Of a stretch of DNA of 5,165 nt, positions 1 through 5,165 are shown in pieces. A program made the translations under genes and the position numbers. Below the pieces are notes generated by a model that saw only the letters and a program-made list of their open reading frames with translations, searched no databases and was not told where the DNA came from. How positions within the stretch are numbered: position 1 is the first letter of the stretch; each line of letters begins with the position of its first letter. Location: contig CAJPNA010000119.1 of assembly GCA_905371865.1 (NCBI GenBank), positions 1 to 5,165 of the forward strand. The letters are read 5' to 3'. This DNA is from an uncultured Carnobacterium sp. Its GTDB lineage: Bacteria; Bacillota; Bacilli; Lactobacillales; Aerococcaceae.

Positions 1-638
1 TCAATTAAATAATTATTACTATCTTTTCCTTTAGAAATACTGAGGGCATCCTTAAAAATATCCCCCGTATCCCCAATAAGTTCACTCGAAAATTCAACTA
101 ATTGTTCAAGCGTTACCTTAGAAAAACTATGAATTTTTTCTTGAAGTATTAATAATAATTGGGCAGTTGCCTTAGCGTCACTTCCAGCTGTATGAACTTG
201 CGTATGAGGAATTTTTAACATATTTGTTAAGTCACTTAAACGATAACTAATAGCTGAAGGATAACAAATTTGAGCCAATTGAACAGTATCTATAAAAGGA
301 ACTTCTAACTCAATCCCTAGAGCCTCTTTTAAAGCAGCAATGATAAAAGGTCCGTCAAATCCAACATTATGGGCTACAAGAGTTCGACCTTCTAATAGAT
401 TGTAAATATTCATTGCCACTTCATCAAAATAAGGTGCTTTTTCAACATCAGCATTTGTCACACCCGTTAATAACTGTATTTCAAAGGGAATACTCTGCTC
501 CGGATTTATGTTTAAAGTCATATGTTCAACAATTTTATGATCAGTAATCAAGGTACACCCAAATTGGAAAATACGGTCCCCTTGTTCGTACTTAGGTCCC
601 GTTGTTTCTAAATCGATGACAGCATATTTCCTCTGCAT
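1..638 (-). CDS. dinG: DinG-type protein, N-terminal DEDDh 3'-5' exonuclease domain (partial, 3' end outside window)
   Basis: The first 212 residues are visible, starting at an ATG at 636-638; the reading frame stays open to the window edge. They form a DnaQ/epsilon-like exonuclease domain: motif I VIDLETTG (D9, E11), motif II AHNVGFD (H90, D95) and motif III HTAGSD (H149, D154). All five expected DEDDh residues are therefore present and the domain should be active on DNA 3' ends. From about residue 170 the sequence continues into a segment (KVTLEQLVEFSSEL) that resembles the linker before the helicase part of Bacillota DinG proteins. Those proteins usually carry an XPD-like helicase further on, which would lie outside this window. 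The gene follows the glg operon on the same strand but is separated from it by a strong terminator and has its own candidate promoter. A stand-alone DnaQ-family exonuclease is the main alternative, because the helicase motifs cannot be seen. Confidence 0.8.
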   Translation of the reverse strand, partial: MQRKYAVIDLETTGPKYEQGDRIFQFGCTLITDHKIVEHMTLNINPEQSIPFEIQLLTGVTNADVEKAPYFDEVAMNIYNLLEGRTLVAHNVGFDGPFIIAALKEALGIELEVPFIDTVQLAQICYPSAISYRLSDLTNMLKIPHTQVHTAGSDAKATAQLLLILQEKIHSFSKVTLEQLVEFSSELIGDTGDIFKDALSISKGKDSNNYLI

Positions 639-646
639 TCGAAATT

Positions 647-653
647 CCCCTTT
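647..653 (-). promoter_or_regulatory. Ribosome binding site of the dinG-like gene
   Basis: On the minus strand AAAGGGG precedes the ATG at 638 with an 8-base spacer. It is a one-mismatch version of AAAGGAG and supports the chosen start. Confidence 0.7.
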
Positions 654-674
654 CTCAGTATTCTCATCTATACT

Positions 675-703
675 AGTGTACTAACTTCTTTGAAGGGTTG
701 CAA
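675..703 (-). promoter_or_regulatory. Candidate sigma-A promoter for the dinG-like gene
   Basis: On the minus strand a -35-like TTGCAA (703-698) and a -10-like TACACT (680-675) are separated by exactly 17 bases. Each hexamer matches four of six consensus bases. The pair lies between the glg terminator and the dinG start, where a separate promoter is expected, and predicts a leader of about 30 bases. The TTGCAA lies inside the perfect 10-base palindrome GGTTGCAACC (696-705). The match is modest, so this is a positional inference. Confidence 0.35.
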
Positions 704-745
704 CCAACTAAATACTCATTTGTAGACTAGCGTTTATTTTTTATC

Positions 746-782
746 AAAAAAAAGAAGCTAGAGAGCACCTCTAGCTTCTTTT
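746..782 (-). terminator. Rho-independent terminator of the glgBCD operon
   Basis: Arms 750-763 and 769-782 are perfectly complementary over 14 bp (core GAAGCTAGAG / CTCTAGCTTC) around a 5-base loop. Read on the minus strand, the right-hand arm runs into eight consecutive T (753-746), the U-tract of an intrinsic terminator. It begins 12 bases after the glgD stop codon. In the plus direction the arm is followed by TTTT that is itself in the stem and then by mixed sequence, so plus-strand termination would be weaker. Confidence 0.93.
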
Positions 783-794
783 CGAATATTTATT

Positions 795-1907
795 TTAAAC
801 AGTTTTACCTTTATCTACCACTACTTGTACTTCTTCAGTTCCTGTAAGAACAGTATGCTGTTTGACAACTACACCTTTATCGGCAATTACATAATCTAGG
901 TGAGAACCTGTTTTAATAATTGCATCTGATAAAATAATACTATTTCGTACAACCGCTCCTTCTTCTACAACAACATCACGGAAGATTATACTATTTTCAA
1001 CAGTTCCGTTAATTTTCGATCCATCACCAAGTATAGATCCTTTTACAACAGCGTTTTTACCATAAATAGTAGGTACCGTATCTTGTACACGTGTAATAAT
1101 ATCTGTACCTGAGAGGAATACATCTTTAAGATTATTAAAATCTAACATATCCATATTTAAATCATAATAATCTTTGATATTATTAACAACCTTCAAATAA
1201 CCTTTAATTTGATAAGCAAACACTCGTAAAGTTTCTAAATTTTTGGCAATATAATCTCTAAGAATATCTTCCCATCCTAGAGTTAATCCCTTCTTAACAA
1301 TGCCATTGAAAAGTTCCTTGGTCAAAATGTAAATTTTTACTTGAGTTGCACAAATATTTTCTGACCCATCAAAATGATAAAGAGATTCATATACTTTATG
1401 ATTTTCATCAAAAATGATTTGTGATTCACCAACATTAGGCTTTCTGTAAGTATAAGCTACAGTAATATCCGAACCAGTATCTAAGTGGTATTGGAACATT
1501 TCTTTAAAATCAATATTTCCAATAATATTGGTATCCGCTAAAATAACAAATTCTTCATCTAAACTTTGTGTATAAACCATCGTGTTAGCTAAAGCCTCAA
1601 TTTTATTCTGAGGAATTCGCGTCGATAAATAATTAGACATAGGAGTAATAAATTTAAGTCCACGATTTTTTCGGTTCAAATCCCAATCCTTACCATGAGA
1701 CATATGATCTAATAAAGATTTATAGTTATGGTTGGTAAGGACTGCAATATTATCAATGTTGGCATGCACAAGAGAAGAAATCATAAAGTCAACCATACGA
1801 TAGCGAGAGATTACTGGCAATGCAGCTGCTGTACGATTTCGAACTAATCCTTGTAAATCATCATTTCTATAATTATCTGCAAATAGTACACAAAACGCTT
1901 TAATCAT
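795..1907 (-). CDS. glgD: GlgD, non-catalytic subunit/paralogue of ADP-glucose pyrophosphorylase
   Basis: This 370-residue protein is a paralogue of the neighbouring GlgC. It has a nucleotidyltransferase-like domain (about 1-255) followed by a left-handed beta-helix of hexapeptide repeats (about 275-355, e.g. GSILGDGSKINGTVENSIIF). The catalytic signatures are degraded: GGQGTRL of GlgC is replaced by DNYRNDD (residues 11-17), no EKP glucose-1-phosphate motif is seen, and the WKDVGT metal-binding stretch reads LKVVNN (238-243), with Val240 in place of Asp. In Bacillota GlgD is known to be inactive or nearly so alone and to raise the activity of GlgC in a mixed complex; that role is inferred here. 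The ATG at 1905-1907 was chosen because a GGAGG lies 8 bases upstream and the length fits the family. A 17-residue extension starting at a TTG inside glgC has no ribosome binding site. It is the last gene of the operon. Confidence 0.93.
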   Translation of the reverse strand: MIKAFCVLFADNYRNDDLQGLVRNRTAAALPVISRYRMVDFMISSLVHANIDNIAVLTNHNYKSLLDHMSHGKDWDLNRKNRGLKFITPMSNYLSTRIPQNKIEALANTMVYTQSLDEEFVILADTNIIGNIDFKEMFQYHLDTGSDITVAYTYRKPNVGESQIIFDENHKVYESLYHFDGSENICATQVKIYILTKELFNGIVKKGLTLGWEDILRDYIAKNLETLRVFAYQIKGYLKVVNNIKDYYDLNMDMLDFNNLKDVFLSGTDIITRVQDTVPTIYGKNAVVKGSILGDGSKINGTVENSIIFRDVVVEEGAVVRNSIILSDAIIKTGSHLDYVIADKGVVVKQHTVLTGTEEVQVVVDKGKTV

Positions 1908-1908
1908 A

Positions 1909-3081
1909 TTAGTTACCTCCAACTTTTGTATCTTCTGTAACAATCTCATCTTTACCAATTACGGTAATCATATCTTGACCAAGTTCCACTTCAGAATGCC
2001 CTACTGTTACTCCAGATTTTACAACAGTTCCTTCGGCAATAATTGAATTAATTACCGTTGCTCCTTCTTCTATTACAGCATTTTGCATAATAATACTTCC
2101 TTGAATTTTGGCATTCTTTTCAATGGATACTCCAGAAGAAACAATAGATTCATGAACGGTTCCTAACACAATCGTCCCATCTGAAATCATTGAATCTGTT
2201 ACTTGAGCGCTATCTCCAATAAATTGAGGTAGTTTCCCTTCATGTCGATAGTAAACTTTCCATGTTTTATCAGAGATATTAAATTCATCTCTACGTTTAA
2301 TTAAGTCCATATTGGCTTCCCAAAGACTTTCAATCGTACCAACGTCCTTCCAATAACCTGCAAAAGGAAATGCAAAAATTCGACGATTTTCTTCTAAGAG
2401 CATTGGGATAATATTCTTCCCAAAATCTTTTTCACTTTCAGGATTTTCCTCATCACGAATTAAATACTCTTTGAGAACTTTCCAGTTAAAAATATAAATC
2501 CCCATTGAGGCTTTGGTTGAAATTGGATGTTCTGGTTTTTCAAGAAACTCAATGATTTGTAGGTCATCATTCGTATTCAAAATCCCAAAACGGCTCGCTT
2601 CTTCTAACGGTACATTTATATGAGCAACTGTTAAGTCAGCTTCTTTTTCCTTATGGAAATCAAGCATCTTATTGTAATTCATTTTGTAAATATGATCCCC
2701 TGATAAAATTAAAACATACTCTGGATCATATTGTTCAATATATTTAATATTCTGATAAATGGCATTCGCAGTTCCTTTATACCATTCACCCGTTTTTCCA
2801 GCAGTATACGGAGGAAGAATCGTTAAACCTCCATCAACTCTGTCTAAATCCCATGGGTTACCATTCCCCATATAGGAATTAAGTTCTAGAGGCATAAACT
2901 GTGTAAGAACACCAACAGTGGAAATTCCTGAATTAGAACAGTTAGAAAGTGGAAAGTCAATAATTCGATACTTTCCACCAAATGGGACAGCTGGTTTGGC
3001 CATATCTTTCGTAAGAACTTGGAGACGTGTTCCTTGTCCACCAGCTAGTAGCATTGCAACAATTTCTTTTTTTCTTGCCAT
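1909..3081 (-). CDS. glgC: GlgC, glucose-1-phosphate adenylyltransferase (ADP-glucose pyrophosphorylase)
   Basis: Catalyses ATP + glucose-1-phosphate to ADP-glucose + pyrophosphate, the committed cytoplasmic step of glycogen synthesis. The 390-residue product has the full family layout. The nucleotidyltransferase domain holds LLAGGQGTRL (11-20), AKPAVPFGGKYRIIDF (28-43), WYKGTANAIYQN (100-111), LSGDHIYKMNY with the expected catalytic Asp129, FLEKP with glucose-1-phosphate-binding Lys182, and YWKDVGTIESLWEANMDL with metal-binding Asp246. A C-terminal beta-helix of hexapeptide repeats spans about 288-368. Lys37 matches the position of the E. coli fructose-1,6-bisphosphate-site lysine (Lys39), although Bacillota enzymes are often weakly sensitive to that activator. 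The ATG start has GGAGG 8 bases upstream. The gene begins 15 bases after glgB and its stop codon is one base before the glgD start. Together with intact motifs this makes it the catalytic partner of GlgD. Confidence 0.97.
   Translation of the reverse strand: MARKKEIVAMLLAGGQGTRLQVLTKDMAKPAVPFGGKYRIIDFPLSNCSNSGISTVGVLTQFMPLELNSYMGNGNPWDLDRVDGGLTILPPYTAGKTGEWYKGTANAIYQNIKYIEQYDPEYVLILSGDHIYKMNYNKMLDFHKEKEADLTVAHINVPLEEASRFGILNTNDDLQIIEFLEKPEHPISTKASMGIYIFNWKVLKEYLIRDEENPESEKDFGKNIIPMLLEENRRIFAFPFAGYWKDVGTIESLWEANMDLIKRRDEFNISDKTWKVYYRHEGKLPQFIGDSAQVTDSMISDGTIVLGTVHESIVSSGVSIEKNAKIQGSIIMQNAVIEEGATVINSIIAEGTVVKSGVTVGHSEVELGQDMITVIGKDEIVTEDTKVGGN
1916..1920 (-). promoter_or_regulatory. Ribosome binding site of glgD, embedded in the glgC coding end
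   Basis: GGAGG on the minus strand sits 8 bases before the glgD ATG (1907). It is formed by the glgC codons GTT GGA GGT near the C-terminus (Val-Gly-Gly-Asn-stop). It decides the glgD start against the longer upstream frame and implies that ribosomes finishing glgC can reinitiate on glgD. Confidence 0.88.
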
Positions 3082-3089
3082 ATGTTTAT

Positions 3090-3094
3090 CCTCC
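3090..3094 (-). promoter_or_regulatory. Ribosome binding site of glgC
   Basis: GGAGG on the minus strand lies in the 15-base glgB-glgC gap, with an 8-base spacer to the ATG at 3081. It is a near-consensus site and confirms the glgC start. Confidence 0.88.
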
Positions 3095-3096
3095 GA

Positions 3097-4950
3097 TTAA
3101 TTATTATTAATAATATACAAAGTTGAAAACGGTGGTACATTTACCTCCAAAGTATAATCAAACTCTTTATATGGTTGAGTTTTTGTGTGAAGAGCTCTAT
3201 TGATAAGCCCACTTCCATTATACTTTCTTGCATCAGAATTTAAAACTACCTTATAACTACCCCATTTAGAAACACCTAATTTATAATTTCTGATTAAGTT
3301 TCCTGAAAAATTAGAAATAACTAAAATTTCATCCCCAGATTCATTTATTCTAGAAAACGCGAAAACATTATTCCAAATATCTTGAACCTCGTGCCACCTG
3401 AATCCTGACCATCCACCATCTAACTGCCACAATTCTGAATGTTTTTTATAAAAAGCATTCAAATCTTTCACATAACGATGAGTAGCATCATGAATCGGAT
3501 AATTTAGTAGAAACCAATCTAATTCTCTTTCTTCATTCCATTCAATAATTTGCGGAATTTCATTTCCCATAAAGTTTAGTTTTTTTCCTGGATGTGCCAT
3601 CATATATCCCATAAAGGCACGGTAATTTGCAAACTTATCTTCGTAAGAAACCGGCGCTTTATCTACTAGTGATTTCTTTCCATGAACGACTTCATCATGA
3701 GAAATAGGTAAAATATAATTCTCAGTGAATGCGTACACCATAGAAAAAGTAAATTGATGATGAATTCCTCCTCTAAACAAAGGATCTGTTTCTAAGTATT
3801 CAAGGGAATCATTCATCCATCCCATATTCCATTTAAAGTGGAATCCTAAGCCTCCTTCTTCAACCGGTTTTGTTACTCCTTCATAAGAAGTCGACTCCTC
3901 GGCAATCATCATCACCCCTGGATAATGAGTTCTCACAAATTGATTCAGTTCTTTAATAAAATGAATAGCCTCAAGATTTTCAAAACCACCGTATATATTC
4001 CTTGCAGACTCTTCCTCATTTCTACAGTAGTTATAAAATAACATGGAACTGACTGCATCGACTCTTAAGCCATCAATATGAAACTTTTCAATCCAAAAAA
4101 CAGCACTAGAGAATAGAAAAGATAGTACTTCTGACCTTCCATAATCAAAAACCCTTGTCCCCCAGCCTTTATGTTCTTGTTTCCGGAGATCTCCATACTC
4201 GTAGCAAGGTGTTCCATCAAATTCATATAATCCGAAAGCGTCTTTCGTAAAATGACCAGGAACCCAATCTAAAATAACTCCTATATTGGCTTTGTGGCAT
4301 TCATCCACAAAATACATAAAATCTTCAGGAGTCCCAAATCTAGAAGTTGCGGCAAAAAAACCTGTCACTTGATATCCCCATGATTTGTCATATGGATATT
4401 CCGTAATTGGAAGCAATTCAATATGGGTATAGTTCATCTCTTTTACATAAGGGATCAATTCATCCACTAATTCCCGGTAAGAGTATGATTCTCCATTCTC
4501 TTTTCTCTTAAAAGATCCTAATTCTACCTCATATATATTTAAAGCATTTTGATATGGAATATTTCTTTGTTCTATCCACTTTGAATCGGACCATGTAAAT
4601 TCCGGAAATTCATATACTTTTGATGCCGTATTAGGTCTTGTTTCCGCATGTCTTGCATAAGGATCAGCTTTCCAAAGAAAATCTCCATTATAAGGAATGA
4701 TGACATATTTATAAGCATCAAATTGCTTAATTCCAGGAATTGTTATTTCATATATCCCGTTATCATTTATTCGTTTCATAGCAAATTTAGTAGGTTCCCA
4801 ATTACAAAAATCACCAGTCACATAGACCTCTTTGGCATTAGGAGCCCATACTCGAAATGTACAACCTTCTTCAGTTAGAAAGTTACCCAAATAATCATAA
4901 CTATGAAAGTTTCTACCTTCATGAAATAAATATTCTGCCATTTGTTGCAC
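3097..4950 (-). CDS. glgB: GlgB, 1,4-alpha-glucan (glycogen) branching enzyme, GH13
   Basis: Cleaves alpha-1,4 glucan chains and transfers them to form alpha-1,6 branches in glycogen. Numbered from the GTG start (617 residues), an N-terminal CBM48 beta-sandwich (about 18-110; CTFRVWAPNAKEVYVTGDF) precedes a GH13 barrel with every catalytic region: DWVPGHF (Asp228, His233), GLRVDAVSSM with nucleophile Asp298, MIAEEST with general acid Glu351, and ISHDEVVHGKKS with His418/Asp419. FMGNEIPQIIEWN and LDWFLL are also typical of branching enzymes. A C-terminal beta domain (about 520-617) ends in PPFSTLYI. The protein is shorter than the roughly 730-residue E. coli enzyme because it lacks the extra N-terminal N1 domain, as is usual in Bacillota. 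The GTG at 4950-4948 was chosen for its 10-base spacing from AAAAGGAG. A TTG at 4971 overlaps the upstream side of that ribosome site, and the ATG at 4941 is 19 bases from it. It is the first gene of the operon. Confidence 0.95.
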   Translation of the reverse strand: MQQMAEYLFHEGRNFHSYDYLGNFLTEEGCTFRVWAPNAKEVYVTGDFCNWEPTKFAMKRINDNGIYEITIPGIKQFDAYKYVIIPYNGDFLWKADPYARHAETRPNTASKVYEFPEFTWSDSKWIEQRNIPYQNALNIYEVELGSFKRKENGESYSYRELVDELIPYVKEMNYTHIELLPITEYPYDKSWGYQVTGFFAATSRFGTPEDFMYFVDECHKANIGVILDWVPGHFTKDAFGLYEFDGTPCYEYGDLRKQEHKGWGTRVFDYGRSEVLSFLFSSAVFWIEKFHIDGLRVDAVSSMLFYNYCRNEEESARNIYGGFENLEAIHFIKELNQFVRTHYPGVMMIAEESTSYEGVTKPVEEGGLGFHFKWNMGWMNDSLEYLETDPLFRGGIHHQFTFSMVYAFTENYILPISHDEVVHGKKSLVDKAPVSYEDKFANYRAFMGYMMAHPGKKLNFMGNEIPQIIEWNEERELDWFLLNYPIHDATHRYVKDLNAFYKKHSELWQLDGGWSGFRWHEVQDIWNNVFAFSRINESGDEILVISNFSGNLIRNYKLGVSKWGSYKVVLNSDARKYNGSGLINRALHTKTQPYKEFDYTLEVNVPPFSTLYIINNN

Positions 4951-4960
4951 TTGACAATCA

Positions 4961-4968
4961 CTCCTTTT
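4961..4968 (-). promoter_or_regulatory. Ribosome binding site of glgB
   Basis: AAAAGGAG on the minus strand, 10 bases before a GTG codon. It is the only purine-rich anti-Shine-Dalgarno match near the 5' end of the frame. It favours the GTG at 4950 over the TTG at 4971, which lies just upstream of the site, and over the ATG at 4941, which is too far away. Confidence 0.75.
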
Positions 4969-4969
4969 C

Positions 4970-4999
4970 AAATCGCTTTACTATACAGATAAGCGTTTT
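4970..4999 (-). repeat. Imperfect inverted repeat in the glgB leader
   Basis: On the minus strand AAAACGCTT (4999-4991) and AAGCGATTT (4978-4970) are complementary except for one A-A mismatch, around a 12-base spacer. It ends one base before the glgB ribosome binding site. It overlaps the cre-like site and a second weaker cre-like sequence, so it may reflect paired protein-binding sites. As an RNA hairpin it would be weak (five central pairs, large loop). Confidence 0.5.
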
Positions 5000-5001
5000 C
5001 A
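4988..5001 (-). promoter_or_regulatory. Candidate catabolite-response element (cre, CcpA site)
   Basis: The minus strand reads TGAAAACGCTTATC. Against the classical cre consensus TGWAANCGNTNWCA it matches every specified base except the last two, and it fits the relaxed Bacillus form TGAAARCGYTTW completely. It lies about 50-60 bases downstream of the predicted transcription start and about 40 bases before the glgB GTG, a position from which CcpA is known to block elongation at other Bacillota genes. Sugar-dependent control of glycogen synthesis makes biological sense. Binding is inferred, not shown. Confidence 0.6.
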
Positions 5002-5056
5002 AGATCTGGATAAAAAATTAGAAAATGTTACTAGTTGAACAATTTCTCTTTTATAA

Positions 5057-5065
5057 ATTATATCA
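5057..5065 (-). promoter_or_regulatory. Probable extended -10 promoter of the glgBCD operon
   Basis: On the minus strand TGATATAAT contains a perfect -10 hexamer TATAAT (5062-5057) preceded by the TGn extension. No good -35 hexamer lies 16-18 bases upstream (the 17-base position reads ATAGGA), which is tolerated in extended -10 promoters. The stretch just upstream is A/T-rich. Transcription should start near 5050, giving a leader of about 100 bases before glgB. Upstream of it, to position 5165, no gene or further convincing site is seen. Confidence 0.65.
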
Positions 5066-5165
5066 TATTTTTTAAATTTTCCTATACTATTGTGTGAATT
5101 TTCATGTTATTTATTGTTGTATCTATCCTATTTTTCCATTCTTCGTTTTGTTATCACTTTTAAGA

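Noticed and set aside
1908..1958. A longer glgD with 17 extra N-terminal residues starting at TTG 1958
   Set aside because: It would overlap glgC and has no ribosome binding site. The ATG at 1907 has GGAGG 8 bases upstream and gives the usual family length of about 370 residues.
2918..3100. A 60-codon plus-strand open frame opposite the start of glgC
   Set aside because: It lies wholly antisense to a well-conserved part of glgC and its product resembles no known protein. It is a shadow of the real gene.
4648..4878. A 76-codon plus-strand open frame opposite the 5' part of glgB
   Set aside because: It is antisense to the conserved CBM48-coding region and its product has no recognisable features.
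4980..5002. A second glgB promoter using TATAGT (4985-4980) with TTGAAA (5002-4997) upstream
   Set aside because: The spacer between the two hexamers is only 11 bases, and no suitable -35 exists at 16-18 bases. The TTGAAA is better explained as part of the cre-like site.
5104..5163. A 19-codon plus-strand frame with ATG at 5104
   Set aside because: It is very short, has no ribosome binding site and lies in AT-rich intergenic sequence, where such frames arise by chance.
5128..5165. Possible 3' end of an upstream minus-strand gene
   Set aside because: All three minus-strand frames meet stops within about 45 bases of the window edge. A gene tail of about a dozen codons could exist but cannot be told from non-coding sequence.
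1..5165. Mobile elements, CRISPR arrays, tRNA/rRNA genes or an unknown defence-like system
   Set aside because: No long direct or inverted repeats, transposase motifs, spaced repeats or RNA-gene folds were seen. Nearly every base falls in four recognisable genes or their control regions.

Overview
The window is an ordinary metabolic region of a low-G+C Gram-positive bacterium (Bacillota). This rests on the AT-rich sequence (about one third G+C by eye), the strong GGAGG-type ribosome binding sites, the paired glgC/glgD genes typical of Bacillota, and a DinG-like gene with an N-terminal exonuclease domain. The glycogen proteins resemble those of Turicibacter, Lachnospiraceae or Bacillus-type relatives, but the genus cannot be fixed from sequence reading alone. 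All four genes lie on the minus strand, so transcription runs from high to low coordinates.

Layout, in order of transcription. Positions 5165-4951 are non-coding and hold a probable extended -10 promoter (5057-5065), a good catabolite-response (cre-like) site in the 5' leader (4988-5001), an imperfect inverted repeat next to the ribosome binding site, and that site itself. A tight three-gene operon follows: glgB (branching enzyme, 4950-3097), glgC (ADP-glucose pyrophosphorylase, 3081-1909) and glgD (its non-catalytic partner subunit, 1907-795). The gaps are 15 and 1 bases, and the glgD ribosome binding site lies inside the last codons of glgC. A strong intrinsic terminator at 746-782 closes the operon. 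After it comes a separately transcribed gene, start at 638, that runs off the window at position 1. It encodes a DEDDh 3'-5' exonuclease domain and is most likely dinG.

How the genes work together: GlgC, helped by GlgD, makes ADP-glucose from glucose-1-phosphate and ATP. A glycogen synthase (GlgA, not in this window) would polymerise it, and GlgB adds the alpha-1,6 branches. The cre-like site suggests control by CcpA, which would tie glycogen storage to sugar supply. The dinG-like gene belongs to DNA maintenance and has no evident link to glycogen.

I found no mobile element, CRISPR array, RNA gene or unknown system. The points most worth a second look are the leader architecture of glgB and the absence of glgA and glgP after glgD.
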